From BOG-931 sp963781725 (lineage in GTDB: Bacteria; Pseudomonadota; Alphaproteobacteria; Rhizobiales; Xanthobacteraceae): DNA of 64,000 nucleotides. Positions within the stretch are counted from its first letter, which is position 1; every line of letters begins with the position of its first letter. This document shows, piece after piece, positions 17,293 through 26,210 of this stretch. Made by a program: the position numbers and the translations under genes. Location of the stretch: assembly GCA_963781725.1 (NCBI GenBank), contig CAWAGV010000002.1, positions 3,844,001-3,908,000 on the forward strand, in the 5' to 3' direction. The notes beneath the pieces are model-generated. The model searched no databases. It worked only from the letters and a program-made list of their open reading frames with translations, and had not been told where the DNA came from.

Positions 17293-18676
17293 TTCGCTCG
17301 CGCTACGGCTTTTCATCTGGGCGACCGGCTGCACGGTGGTGATCCTCATCATTACCGGCATCGCATTGTCGTCGCTGTATCGTCACGCCGTCGAACGCGC
17401 TTTCGACCGGCGTCTGGACGTCTACTTGCGCACGCTGGTCGCCGACGTCGCCTCCCCGGAGGAGGGCAGCGACAAGTTTCCGCAATCGATCGGCGAGCCG
17501 CTTTTCGAACTGCCGTTGTCGGGCTGGTACTGGCAGGTGACCAGGCTCGACACCAAGAAGCCTGAAATTCATTCATCGCGCTCGCTGTGGGACGCCGGTC
17601 TTCCGAAATTGCCGAATAGCGGCGCCGCGGCGCCCGAGCAGGCCCGCGAGGGCTATGCCCAGGGCCCGGAAGATCAAAATTTGCGTATTGTCGAACGCAA
17701 TATCGATCTCGGGGACGATGGCCGCTATCTGATTGCGGTTGCCGGCGATGCATCCGAAATCGACGAGGAGACGCATGGCTTCGATCGCGCCATCGGCGCC
17801 ACCTTTCTGGCGCTGACAATCGCGCTGCTTTTGACCACGGCGCTGCAAGTGCGGTTTGGACTGGCGCCGCTCAAGCGCATTTCGGCAAGCCTTGCCGCGA
17901 TCCGCTCCGGCCGCGCCGAACGGCTTGAGGGAGATTTTCCCGTCGAGATCGCCCCCCTGGCGCGTGAGACCAATGCGCTTATCGACGCCAACCGGGAAAT
18001 CGTCGAGCGCGCGCGTACCCATGTCGGCAATCTCGCGCATGCGCTGAAGACGCCGCTTTCAGTCCTGGTCAACGAAGCGACAACCCGTGGCAACGATCCG
18101 CTGGCGCACAAGGTGCTGGAGCAGACCGACATCATGCGCGACCAGGTGGCGCGTCAGCTGGAGCGTGCGCGGCTCGCGGCACGCTCCACCGTGGTCAGCA
18201 CGCTGACCGACGTGCCGCCGGTCGTCACCGCGCTTGCCCGCACCATGGAGAAATTGCATCGCGAACGCGACATCGCCATCGCCGTCGATGTTCCGGCGCA
18301 TGCCATGTTCCGCGGTGAGCAGCAGGACCTCGAAGAAATGGTCGGCAACCTGGTCGACAATGCCTGCAAATGGGCGCAGTCGCGGGTCGCTATCGAAGTC
18401 ATCGCCGAGCCTCCCGCTGCCGCGGGCGACAGAAGCATCGAAGGTGGCGAAAAGTCGCGCGTGCGCATCATTGTCGATGACGACGGACCGGGGCTGGCGC
18501 CGGCCGAGCGCGAACAGGTGGCATTACGCGGCCAGCGGCTCGACGAGACCAAGCCCGGCTCCGGCCTTGGCTTGTCGATCGTGGTCGAACTCGCGAAGCT
18601 CTATGGCGGTGTGCTGACGCTTGGCACGGCGCCTATAGGCGGCTTGCGTACCGAGCTTGCGCTGCCAGGCGGCTGA
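17282..18676 (+). CDS. Sensor histidine kinase (PhoQ-like partner)
   Basis: The 464-residue product starts at ATG 17282 inside the regulator gene. It has TM1 at about 10-32, a ~135-residue periplasmic sensor domain rich in acidic residues (SPEEGSDKF, RNIDLGDDG), TM2 at about 170-190, a HAMP-like linker, a HisKA domain with His253 (LAHALKTPL) and a HATPase domain (NLVDNACKWAQ, DDDGPGL, GSGLGLSI). The acidic sensor face and the PepSY neighbour recall PhoPQ systems that sense divalent cations or peptides; that is inference. Confidence 0.9.
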   Translation: MRANSLALRLFIWATGCTVVILIITGIALSSLYRHAVERAFDRRLDVYLRTLVADVASPEEGSDKFPQSIGEPLFELPLSGWYWQVTRLDTKKPEIHSSRSLWDAGLPKLPNSGAAAPEQAREGYAQGPEDQNLRIVERNIDLGDDGRYLIAVAGDASEIDEETHGFDRAIGATFLALTIALLLTTALQVRFGLAPLKRISASLAAIRSGRAERLEGDFPVEIAPLARETNALIDANREIVERARTHVGNLAHALKTPLSVLVNEATTRGNDPLAHKVLEQTDIMRDQVARQLERARLAARSTVVSTLTDVPPVVTALARTMEKLHRERDIAIAVDVPAHAMFRGEQQDLEEMVGNLVDNACKWAQSRVAIEVIAEPPAAAGDRSIEGGEKSRVRIIVDDDGPGLAPAEREQVALRGQRLDETKPGSGLGLSIVVELAKLYGGVLTLGTAPIGGLRTELALPGG

Positions 18677-18685
18677 TACATTGCT

Positions 18686-18850
18686 TCAGGCAGTGTGGCC
18701 GTCGAAGTCGCCCGATTTCGGCGTTTTCTTCTCCCGCTGCGGCGTCATCTTCGCGGGACTTGGTTCTCCGGGGATGCCCCGCGGTCCAAGTTTCGCTTGC
18801 GCAATATCGTCCTCGGTCGGCCGGTCTTCTTCCTTGATCCTCGGCCGCAT
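18686..18850 (-). CDS. 54-residue hypothetical protein
   Basis: A clear small gene: ATG at 18850, AGGAG seven bases upstream of it, and a TGA at 18686. The product is highly charged and contains MRPRIKEEDRPTEDD, then AKLGPRGIPGEPSPAKM, then a basic KKTPK and a GDFDGH end. It is Pro/Gly-rich with no hydrophobic core, so probably disordered or a binding peptide. It converges on the kinase gene with 9 bp between them, and downstream of the Bug gene in the same orientation. Function unknown. Confidence 0.65.
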   Translation of the reverse strand: MRPRIKEEDRPTEDDIAQAKLGPRGIPGEPSPAKMTPQREKKTPKSGDFDGHTA

Positions 18851-18918
18851 GATGTTGCTCCTGATCTGCTCAGGTTAAACGAAGTCGCACGGTGCACGGT
18901 TCCGCGCCGTTAATGCGA

Positions 18919-19884
18919 TCAGTTCTGCAATTCGCGATTGAGCGCAGCAAGATCCTTGTATTCCGCTTCAAGCCGCGCACGGGCTCTTGCCGGCTCCTCA
19001 TACTGGCCGAACAGACCGATCGCTTCGATCTTCGCGATAAATCCGGAGTCTTTTGCCGCGGCGCTCACCGCGTTGACCAATGAGGTGCGCACGCCATCCG
19101 GCAATCCGTGCGGCGCATAAAGTCCCATGATGAGATTGAGGCCGTTCGCGGTGATACCTTTTTCCGCAAAGGTCGGCACATCCAGTAGTCTCGGCAGTCG
19201 CCCGGGTGCGGTGGTCAGGAGCGCGCGCAGCTTTTTGCTCTCGAACATGGCCGCGCCTGTCGTGTAAGGCACCATGCCGATATCGACCTGTTTGCCGAGA
19301 ATGGCGGTCGTCAATTGTGCGCCGCCCGGGAACGGCACCGCGACCATGTTCAGTTTGAAGCGATGTGCGAGGGCCTGGATGCTCAGTGACGAAACGGTGC
19401 CGGCGCCGGCGGAGGCATAGTTGAGCTTGCCCGGATTATCATGAACATAGGCGACGATGTCGTCGAAGCTCTGCCATGGCGCGTCGGCGCTGACCGCCAG
19501 CACGCTGACGTCGGTCGCGTAGTTGCCGAGCAGGCTGAAATCGTCGAGCGTGAACGGAACGCTGGTTCCGGAAATGCGGGTGACCGTGAAAATCGAATTG
19601 ACGCCCTGGCCGATCGTGTAGCCGTTCGGCTCCGCCGTCGCGACGTCATGCATGCCGAGCGTGCCGCTCGCGCCCGGCTTGTTGAGCAAGACCACCGGCT
19701 GCCCGAGCGCGGACGACAGGGCCGGTTCGATCATGCGCACCGCGGTATCGACCGGGCCTCCGGGTGTCGCCGGCACAACAACCTGAACGGGACGAGACGG
19801 AAACCGCTCCTGCGCGGACGCATCGCAGTTCGCCGCAGTTATCGCGAACGCAGCCGTGAATACCGCGAGAACAAAGTGTCTCAT
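18919..19884 (-). CDS. TctC/Bug-family periplasmic binding protein
   Basis: The 321-residue product starts at ATG 19884 with AGGAGG upstream. The signal peptide (about 1-22, DASAQ) is followed by the Bug signature: RPVQVVVPATPGGPVDTAVR, then GANSGQ-like DGYTIGQGVNS, and C-terminal EYKDLAALNRELQN. The family binds carboxylates in the periplasm for TctAB transporters; no membrane subunits lie nearby. It is divergent from the amidohydrolase gene at 19962 and shares its promoter region, so a related substrate is likely. Confidence 0.88.
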   Translation of the reverse strand: MRHFVLAVFTAAFAITAANCDASAQERFPSRPVQVVVPATPGGPVDTAVRMIEPALSSALGQPVVLLNKPGASGTLGMHDVATAEPNGYTIGQGVNSIFTVTRISGTSVPFTLDDFSLLGNYATDVSVLAVSADAPWQSFDDIVAYVHDNPGKLNYASAGAGTVSSLSIQALAHRFKLNMVAVPFPGGAQLTTAILGKQVDIGMVPYTTGAAMFESKKLRALLTTAPGRLPRLLDVPTFAEKGITANGLNLIMGLYAPHGLPDGVRTSLVNAVSAAAKDSGFIAKIEAIGLFGQYEEPARARARLEAEYKDLAALNRELQN

Positions 19885-19961
19885 TGGCACCTCCTGACAA
19901 CGCCGGTACCGGCGTGTCATACCATGGCTCGGCAAAACGCCAACGGTGGCGGGGAGAAAAG

Positions 19962-20951
19962 ATGCGCGTTGTTACCCTTGAGGAACACTTCAGTCTGATA
20001 CTGCCCGGCAACCACAATAATGCGGCGCCGCCGCCCGCCGCGGCCATGCCCGACGTCGTCGCCAATGCCGCGGACAAGATGACCGATATCGTGGGCGGCA
20101 GACTCGCCGACATGGACCGCAACGGCATTACGGTTCAGGTGCTGTCAAAAGCCGGCGTTCATATCACCCCGAGCGCGGACCAGTTCGAAGGCCAGGAGGC
20201 GGTCGAGTTTGCGAAAAAATTCAACGACGCCTTTGCGCGCAAGGTCGCCGAGCGGCCGGACCGCTTTGCCGCGTTTACGCATCTGGCCGCGAGCGTTCCC
20301 GAAGCGGCCGCCGATGAACTGGAAAGAACCGTCACCGAATACGGCTTCAAGGGGACGCTGATCAGCGGCACGATCCGCGGCGCGTTTCTCGACGATCCGA
20401 AATTCGCACCGCTGTTGGCGCGCGCCGAAAAGCTCGGCGTGCCGATCTATATCCATCCCGGCATGCCGCCGGCCGGCGTGCGCAAGGCCTACTACGAAGG
20501 ATTTTCAAACAATATCAATTTCGGCCTCGCGACTTTTGCCTGGGGCTGGCACTACGAAGTAGCGCTGCATGTGATGCGGCTTGCGGTGTCGGGCACGATG
20601 GACCAATACCCGAAGCTCAATTTCATCATCGGCCACATGGGCGAAGGCCTGCCGGCGATGCTGGCGCGCTGCGAGCATCAGTTCGGCAAGGATCTCGCGT
20701 TCTTGTCGCGGCCGCTGTCGAAAACGATCACCGATCAGGTCTACATCACCTCGGCGGGTTTTTTCACCAATCCGCCGTTTGTCGCTGCTCTGGAAACCTT
20801 CGGTATCGACCGGCTGATGTACTCGGTCGATTATCCTTATGCCAGCAACGCCGACGGGAAAGCATTTCTGGAAAATCTGCCGCTGTCGCCGGGCGATCTC
20901 GCCAAGTTCGCGCATGGCAACGCCGACCGATTGTTGAAGCTCAATTCCTAG
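19962..20951 (+). CDS. Amidohydrolase_2 family decarboxylase-like enzyme
   Basis: The 329-residue product starts at ATG 19962 with GGGGAG upstream. It is a TIM-barrel metallo-enzyme of the ACMSD/gamma-resorcylate decarboxylase group: LEEHF near the N-terminus (Glu7 and His9 as metal ligands), YIHPG (His165), GHMGEGLP (His225) and SVDYPY (Asp290). Members perform non-oxidative decarboxylation of hydroxybenzoates or related ring compounds. The last 11 bases overlap convergently with the molybdenum hydroxylase gene. Substrate not determined. Confidence 0.85.
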   Translation: MRVVTLEEHFSLILPGNHNNAAPPPAAAMPDVVANAADKMTDIVGGRLADMDRNGITVQVLSKAGVHITPSADQFEGQEAVEFAKKFNDAFARKVAERPDRFAAFTHLAASVPEAAADELERTVTEYGFKGTLISGTIRGAFLDDPKFAPLLARAEKLGVPIYIHPGMPPAGVRKAYYEGFSNNINFGLATFAWGWHYEVALHVMRLAVSGTMDQYPKLNFIIGHMGEGLPAMLARCEHQFGKDLAFLSRPLSKTITDQVYITSAGFFTNPPFVAALETFGIDRLMYSVDYPYASNADGKAFLENLPLSPGDLAKFAHGNADRLLKLNS

Positions 20952-23292
20952 TTTTTGCGATTGCTTCGCGGACGCGCCGCGCGGTGACCGGCGTCTCGAA
21001 TACCGCGACGCCCAGCGGGCGCAGCGCATCATTCACCGCGTTGACGATCGCGGCCGGCGGTCCGATGGCGCCGTTCTCGCCGATGCCCTTCATGCCGAAT
21101 GCCGAGAACGGCGAAGGCGTTTCGAGAAAATCGATTTTGACGAAGGGCATGGAATGCGCATTCGGCGCGGTATAGTCGGCAAGCGTCGTGGCGGTCGGCT
21201 GGCCTGAGGCGTCATAGCTGCTCTCTTCGTAAAGCGCATTGCCGAGGCCGTTGGAGAAGCCGCCGATGACCTGGCCTTCGACCAGCAACGGATTCACCTG
21301 CGTGCCGCAGTCCGCGACGATGGCGTAATCGATCACTTCGACACTGCCAATTTCGGCATCGACCGCGACGACCGCGGCGTGGGCCGAATAGGAAAACACG
21401 CCAGGATCGTGGGCTTTATGTCCCGCAGTGGCGGTGAGACCGCCAGGATCCATGTCGGCCGGTAATTCCTCCGGGTGGTGATACCAGGCGCGGCCGATCT
21501 CGGCGAATTCGACGCTGCCCTGCGGTCCGTAAACACGCCCATTCCTGATCTCGACGTCTTCGGCTTTGCATTGCAGGAGGTGCGCGCCGATCTTGGCGAT
21601 CGGCTTCACCAAAAGCCGGCAGGCGTCGGCGATGGCGCCGCCCGTGGTCACCATCGAGCGGGACGTGTAGGTGCCGGTGCCGACGGGAGAGGAGGATGTG
21701 TTGCCGAACCGCACGGCGACTTTTCGAGGATCAATGCCAAGCACCTCGTTGGCAACCTGGGCAAACACGGTTTCGTGGCCCTGGCCGTGTGAATGCGAGC
21801 CGACTTCGAGAATGAGCTCGCCGTCCCCCGTCAGCCGCGCGACCGCAGGCTCCATGCCCGGCACCAGTTCGATACCCCACGCCGAATAACCGAATGGCCC
21901 GGTGCCATACGCCGTTTGCTCATAGAAAGATGCGAAGCCGATGCCGATCAGTTTGCCGTCCAGTTCGCCCTTCTTTTGCCGCGCCCGCACCGCGGGCAGA
22001 TCGATCAGTTCCGCGGCGCGCTTGAGGACCGCTCCATAATTGCCGCTATCGAGCGTCTTCTTGGTGATCGATACGTAAGGCATCTGCTCGGGCTTGACGA
22101 AGTTGCGAAGCCGCACCTCGACCGGATCGAGGCCGGCGGCTTCTGCGACGCCGTCCATGATCAGTTCGTGGCCGATGCAGGAGAGGGGGCGCGCAACGCC
22201 GCGAAACGGCTGGCCCGCGGGCTTGTTGCTGACGACATTGACGGCGCGCCCGCGAAACGCGCGGATGTCGTAGCAGCCCTGCATATTGCCGACTGCGAGG
22301 CCGCCTTCGATGCCGGCCGGCCATGGCCATGGCGAGTAAGCGCCGGAGTCCACGGTCACATCGCACTCCAGGCCGAGCAAGCGGCCGTTGGCGTCGGCGT
22401 AACCGATGACCGTGCACTCATAGTCGCGGCAGGTCGCGTCGCACACCAGCGACTCATAACGATCCTGAATCCACCGCACTGGCCGGCGAAGCTTCATGGC
22501 CGCCCAGCCGACGCAAACGGTCTCGCTTTCGACATAGGTCTTCAGGCCGAATGACGCACCGACGTCAGGCACGACCACGCGCAAGCGGCGCTGGCTGATA
22601 CCGAGCACTTGCGCCAGCCCGATCTGCAACGGCACCGGCAATTGATGCGCGACATAGACGACCAGCTCATCAAGCCGGCTGTCGTAAGCAGCGAGGCATA
22701 CCCGCCCTTCGAGGGGCAGCGGATGCATCCGGTTCATCCGAACCTGGCGTTTGACGACGTGGGCCGCCGCCGCTTTCGCGGCGTTGAGATCGCCGCCTGC
22801 GAGCGTCAGATCGACCAGGATGTTGTCGCCCCATTCGTCATGAACGAACGGCGGAGCTTTTTTCAGCGCATCGGCCATGGTCACGACCGCCGGCAGCGGC
22901 TCGAAATCGACGCTGACCATGGCCGCGATATCCTCCGCCTCGGCGCGCGTCGTTCCGATCGCCATCGCGACCGGCTCGCCGACATGCCTTACCTTGCTGG
23001 CGGCGAGGATCGGCCAGTCGGAGGGCTTGAACCCGGGCAGCTTGGCCGTCGAACGCATCTTGCCGATGCCGGTAAGGTCCGATGCCAGGTAAACCCGGTC
23101 CTCAAAGCCTTGAGGCTTGCGCGCATCGACGATGCGGGCGTGGGCATGCGGGCTTCGCATAAACGCCGCGTGCAATGTGCCCGGCAGATCGATGTCCGCG
23201 CAAAACTGTCCGCGCCCTTCGAGAAAGCGGGCATCTTCGAGCCGTGGCAGCCTGGCGCCGATGCCGAATTCGCTGCCCATGCCCGCTCCCAT
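20941..23292 (-). CDS. Molybdenum hydroxylase large subunit (CoxL/xanthine dehydrogenase family), stand-alone
   Basis: This is a 783-residue molybdopterin-binding subunit. The N-terminal segment GIGARLPRLEDARFLEGRGQ, the motif FRGVARPLSCIGHELIMD near the cofactor, and the C-terminal GMKGIGENGAIGPPAAIVNA (GxGE with the catalytic Glu) are all present. Family enzymes hydroxylate N-heterocycles, aldehydes or CO, but need a 2Fe-2S small subunit and an FAD subunit, neither of which is in the window. ATG 23292 was preferred; 23280 would shorten it by four residues. It follows a MetE-like gene with 7 bp between them. Confidence 0.88.
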   Translation of the reverse strand: MGAGMGSEFGIGARLPRLEDARFLEGRGQFCADIDLPGTLHAAFMRSPHAHARIVDARKPQGFEDRVYLASDLTGIGKMRSTAKLPGFKPSDWPILAASKVRHVGEPVAMAIGTTRAEAEDIAAMVSVDFEPLPAVVTMADALKKAPPFVHDEWGDNILVDLTLAGGDLNAAKAAAAHVVKRQVRMNRMHPLPLEGRVCLAAYDSRLDELVVYVAHQLPVPLQIGLAQVLGISQRRLRVVVPDVGASFGLKTYVESETVCVGWAAMKLRRPVRWIQDRYESLVCDATCRDYECTVIGYADANGRLLGLECDVTVDSGAYSPWPWPAGIEGGLAVGNMQGCYDIRAFRGRAVNVVSNKPAGQPFRGVARPLSCIGHELIMDGVAEAAGLDPVEVRLRNFVKPEQMPYVSITKKTLDSGNYGAVLKRAAELIDLPAVRARQKKGELDGKLIGIGFASFYEQTAYGTGPFGYSAWGIELVPGMEPAVARLTGDGELILEVGSHSHGQGHETVFAQVANEVLGIDPRKVAVRFGNTSSSPVGTGTYTSRSMVTTGGAIADACRLLVKPIAKIGAHLLQCKAEDVEIRNGRVYGPQGSVEFAEIGRAWYHHPEELPADMDPGGLTATAGHKAHDPGVFSYSAHAAVVAVDAEIGSVEVIDYAIVADCGTQVNPLLVEGQVIGGFSNGLGNALYEESSYDASGQPTATTLADYTAPNAHSMPFVKIDFLETPSPFSAFGMKGIGENGAIGPPAAIVNAVNDALRPLGVAVFETPVTARRVREAIAKTRN

Positions 23293-23299
23293 GGTCGGT

Positions 23300-24448
23300 C
23301 TATCCCCAGAGTTCTTTCGACGCGATCCGCGCTCCTTCGGATAGCGCCTTGAATTTGGCCCAGACGATCGAAGGATGCACCTCCTTCGAACCGGCGAAGG
23401 TCGCGAAACCGCAATCGGAGCCGGCAATGACGTTTTCTTTGCCGACCACGCTGGCATATCGCACGATGCGATCGGAGACGAGTTCGGGGTGTTCGACCAG
23501 AATGGTCGAGTGCGAGATCACGCCGGGAATGAGGATCTTGCCGTCCGGCAGCTTCACGTCCTTCCACACTTTCCACTCGTGCTCGTGGCGCGGATTGGCG
23601 GCCTCGAACGAATAGGCGCCGGCGCGGATCTTCAAAAGGATGTCGACAATATCCTTGAGCTCCATGTCGTGAATGCGCGGCCCCATATTGATGCCGTAGC
23701 AGGTGTGGAAGCGGATTTTCTCGGGCGGGATGCCGCGTAGCGCGTGATTGAGCGCCTCGACCCGGACTTCCGCCCATTTGCGGCAGTCGGCAAGGCTCGC
23801 TTCCGGGTGGATGATGTAATAGGTGACGAGCCGCGGGTCATCGATCTGCACAAGCAGCCCCGCATCGACGATAGCCTTGTATTCTTCGTGCATCGCATCG
23901 GCGATGGCGAAAATATAGTCTTCGGTTGATTTGTAATACGCGTTCTTCTGCCAGTCCTCGATATTCGACGGCGAAATCGCCGGCATGAAGGCTTCTTCGA
24001 CCTTTGCGCCGTTGAGTGCGGCTTTGAAATTGTCGATGTCGCGCTTGAGCCGGTCATGCCCTTTGTAGGTGATCGGCCCGGTGCAGATCATATGCGTATG
24101 GGTCGAGGAGGCATGAAGCTGCGAATAAAATTCGGGGAACGACAAACCCTCACGCGAGGTGGACCACTGATTGCGCGGACCGGGATTGGCATTGACTTCG
24201 TAGCCGCCGAGTCGTTCGTTGATGTAGCTGACAAAACTTGGCTTACCGTATTCGCCGTCGTCGACGACATCGATACCGAGTTCGGCCTGTTGGTGCACGA
24301 TCTCGCCGACCGCGGAAGTCAGCCGCTTTGCCGCATCGGCTGAATCGAAGGCTTTCGGTCCGTCACGCTCGACCATTGCGAGCACGTCCGGCGGGCGAGG
24401 CAAGCTGCCGGCGTGCGTGGTCAGGATACGATCGGTGCTGTGCTTCAT
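23300..24448 (-). CDS. Cobalamin-independent methionine synthase-like protein (MetE C-terminal family)
   Basis: The 382-residue product starts at ATG 24448 (TTHAGSLPRP follows, as in family members). It has the MetE C-terminal barrel with zinc ligands His248 and Cys250 in FHTCYG, Glu282 in SFEAAN and Cys346 in SDCGF. It lacks the MetE N-terminal half, and the family includes alkyl- and CoM-transferases as well as methyltransferases. Its position inside a catabolic cluster suggests a thiol-dependent alkyl or methyl transfer step rather than methionine synthesis; that is inference. Confidence 0.85.
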   Translation of the reverse strand: MKHSTDRILTTHAGSLPRPPDVLAMVERDGPKAFDSADAAKRLTSAVGEIVHQQAELGIDVVDDGEYGKPSFVSYINERLGGYEVNANPGPRNQWSTSREGLSFPEFYSQLHASSTHTHMICTGPITYKGHDRLKRDIDNFKAALNGAKVEEAFMPAISPSNIEDWQKNAYYKSTEDYIFAIADAMHEEYKAIVDAGLLVQIDDPRLVTYYIIHPEASLADCRKWAEVRVEALNHALRGIPPEKIRFHTCYGINMGPRIHDMELKDIVDILLKIRAGAYSFEAANPRHEHEWKVWKDVKLPDGKILIPGVISHSTILVEHPELVSDRIVRYASVVGKENVIAGSDCGFATFAGSKEVHPSIVWAKFKALSEGARIASKELWG

Positions 24449-24455
24449 GATGGAT

Positions 24456-25451
24456 TCATTCCAGCGTGACATGCGCGGACGTAATCACGTTTTGCCAGCG
24501 CGTGACCTCGTCCTTGAAGTAGGCTGCTGTTGCCGCCGGCGTGCCGCCAACCGGTTCAGTGGACAGATCGGCGAAACGCTTTTGCACTTCGGGATCCTTC
24601 AGCGCCTCGTTCACGCTCGCACTGATCTTCTCGACGATATCGGGCGGCGTCTGCGGTGGTGCCGCCAGCGCGTACCAGGTTACGGAGGCAAAGCCAGGCA
24701 GCGTTTCGGCGATGGTCGGCACGTCCGGCATGCTGGCGACGCGTTGCGGAGAGGCGACCGCGATGAGTTTGAGGCGGCCGGCTTTCACCAGTTGTGTCGA
24801 GACGCCGATATTGTCGAACATGCAATCGATACTGCCGGCGACCAGATCGTTGAGGGCCGGAGCCGAGCCGCGATAGGGCACGTTCTGCAATTTCACGTGC
24901 GCCATCAATTGAAACAACTCCGAGGTCAGGTGCGACGTGGTGCCGTTGCCTTGCGTTGCATTGGCAAGCTTGCCGTCATTGGCTTTGGCGTAGGCGATGA
25001 AGTCCTTCACGGTATTCGCCGCGACTTTGTCGGGGTTGACCACCAGCGCATTCGGCAAGCGGCCCATCACGGTGATCGGGACGAATTTCAGCGGATCGTA
25101 GTCGAGATGCGGATAGAGATTTTGGTTGATGACGAGCGGCCCGGGTGGCGTCGCCAGGATCGTGTAGCCGTCCGGATCGGATTTCGCCACGACCTCGGCG
25201 CCGATATTGCCTCCGGCGCCGGTGCGGTTGTCGATGATCACCGACTGGCCCCACTTGCGCGACAGCCAATCGGCGAGAATCCGCGGCATGACGTCCGCGG
25301 TACCGCCTGCGGGATAGGGCACAACCACTTTCACCGTACGTGCCGGAAATTCCTGCGCGTGGATCGCGGTCGAGACCGTCGCGCCAAACAACAGCGCCAG
25401 GAGGGCCCATCCGGAACGTCGGACAAAGGCGGCGTGATTCTTCGGTTTCAT
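24456..25451 (-). CDS. TctC/Bug-family periplasmic binding protein
   Basis: The 331-residue product starts at ATG 25451 and has a signal peptide ending in IHAQ (about residue 33). Bug features: RTVKVVVPYPAGGTADVMPR, then VIIDNRTGAGGNIGAEVVAK and DPDGYTILATPPG. It heads a minus-strand operon (Bug, MetE-like, molybdenum hydroxylase) with gaps of 7 bp each. No TctA or TctB membrane subunits are nearby, as is common for Bug genes in catabolic clusters. Ligand unknown. Confidence 0.9.
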   Translation of the reverse strand: MKPKNHAAFVRRSGWALLALLFGATVSTAIHAQEFPARTVKVVVPYPAGGTADVMPRILADWLSRKWGQSVIIDNRTGAGGNIGAEVVAKSDPDGYTILATPPGPLVINQNLYPHLDYDPLKFVPITVMGRLPNALVVNPDKVAANTVKDFIAYAKANDGKLANATQGNGTTSHLTSELFQLMAHVKLQNVPYRGSAPALNDLVAGSIDCMFDNIGVSTQLVKAGRLKLIAVASPQRVASMPDVPTIAETLPGFASVTWYALAAPPQTPPDIVEKISASVNEALKDPEVQKRFADLSTEPVGGTPAATAAYFKDEVTRWQNVITSAHVTLE

Positions 25452-25637
25452 GCTTGTGCTCTTTGGGGGATGGAGATGGAACTTAGCGAAAGCGCCAGTT
25501 GGCCGCCAGAGCACGGGACTGTCTTGACCGCGGTTGCGACGCCGTTACGCGGACCTGTCGCGTGGAGCGAACGAAGTTTTGCCCCAATAAACTATTTTGG
25601 TCGTAACGGTGGGCGGGCGCTGGGGTAAAATGGGGCG

Positions 25638-26108
25638 ATGGCGGTTTCACGCTTTTTCATTTCGGTATTTCTCGCCACGGGCTTGGCCGCCTGCGCCAAT
25701 TCCGGTCCCAAGGAGGCCGGCGGCACCGTTGTGGGCGCCGCGACCGGCGGCCTGATCGGCAACGCGATCGGCGGTGCGACGGGAAACCGGTTCGCCGGAA
25801 CGGTGATTGGCGCAGCGGTAGGCGGCATCGTCGGCAACCGGATTGGTGCCTCGCTGGACGACGAGGATCGGCGGCGAGCCTATGCCGCCCAGGTGCACGC
25901 GCTGGAAACCGGCCCCTCCGGCGCCCCTGTGGCCTGGCGGAATCCCGATTCCGGCCATTATGGCAACGTCGTGCCCGGCCCCGGTTATGCGGCCAACGGG
26001 GCCACCTGCAGGCCCTTTACCGAGACGATTTACGTGGATGGCGCACCGCAAATGGCTCGCGGCACTGCCTGCCGTAACCCCGACGGCACCTGGACGGCGG
26101 TCGATTGA
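25638..26108 (+). CDS. Glycine-zipper 2TM lipoprotein (17 kDa antigen-like)
   Basis: The 156-residue product has a lipobox (GLAACA, Cys about 19), a glycine-zipper segment of about 28-75 with repeating G-x3-G spacing (GGTVVGAATGGLIGNAIGG and AGTVIGAAVGGIVGNRIG), and a C-terminal globular half with two Cys (TCRPF, TACRNPDGTW). Such lipoproteins sit in the outer membrane or membrane interface and are widespread in alphaproteobacteria; a structural or stress role is likely. The C-terminal half resembles a surface-antigen-like RT821 domain. Confidence 0.82.
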   Translation: MAVSRFFISVFLATGLAACANSGPKEAGGTVVGAATGGLIGNAIGGATGNRFAGTVIGAAVGGIVGNRIGASLDDEDRRRAYAAQVHALETGPSGAPVAWRNPDSGHYGNVVPGPGYAANGATCRPFTETIYVDGAPQMARGTACRNPDGTWTAVD

Positions 26109-26210
26109 CCGCAATTTGGCTTATCGCCTTGAATTTCCGAGCGTTTGCGTAACGGCTTCTTAAGCGCCGCGCTAGTAGAACATTAAGCTTGTAGCCAGGG
26201 TGGGAATGCG

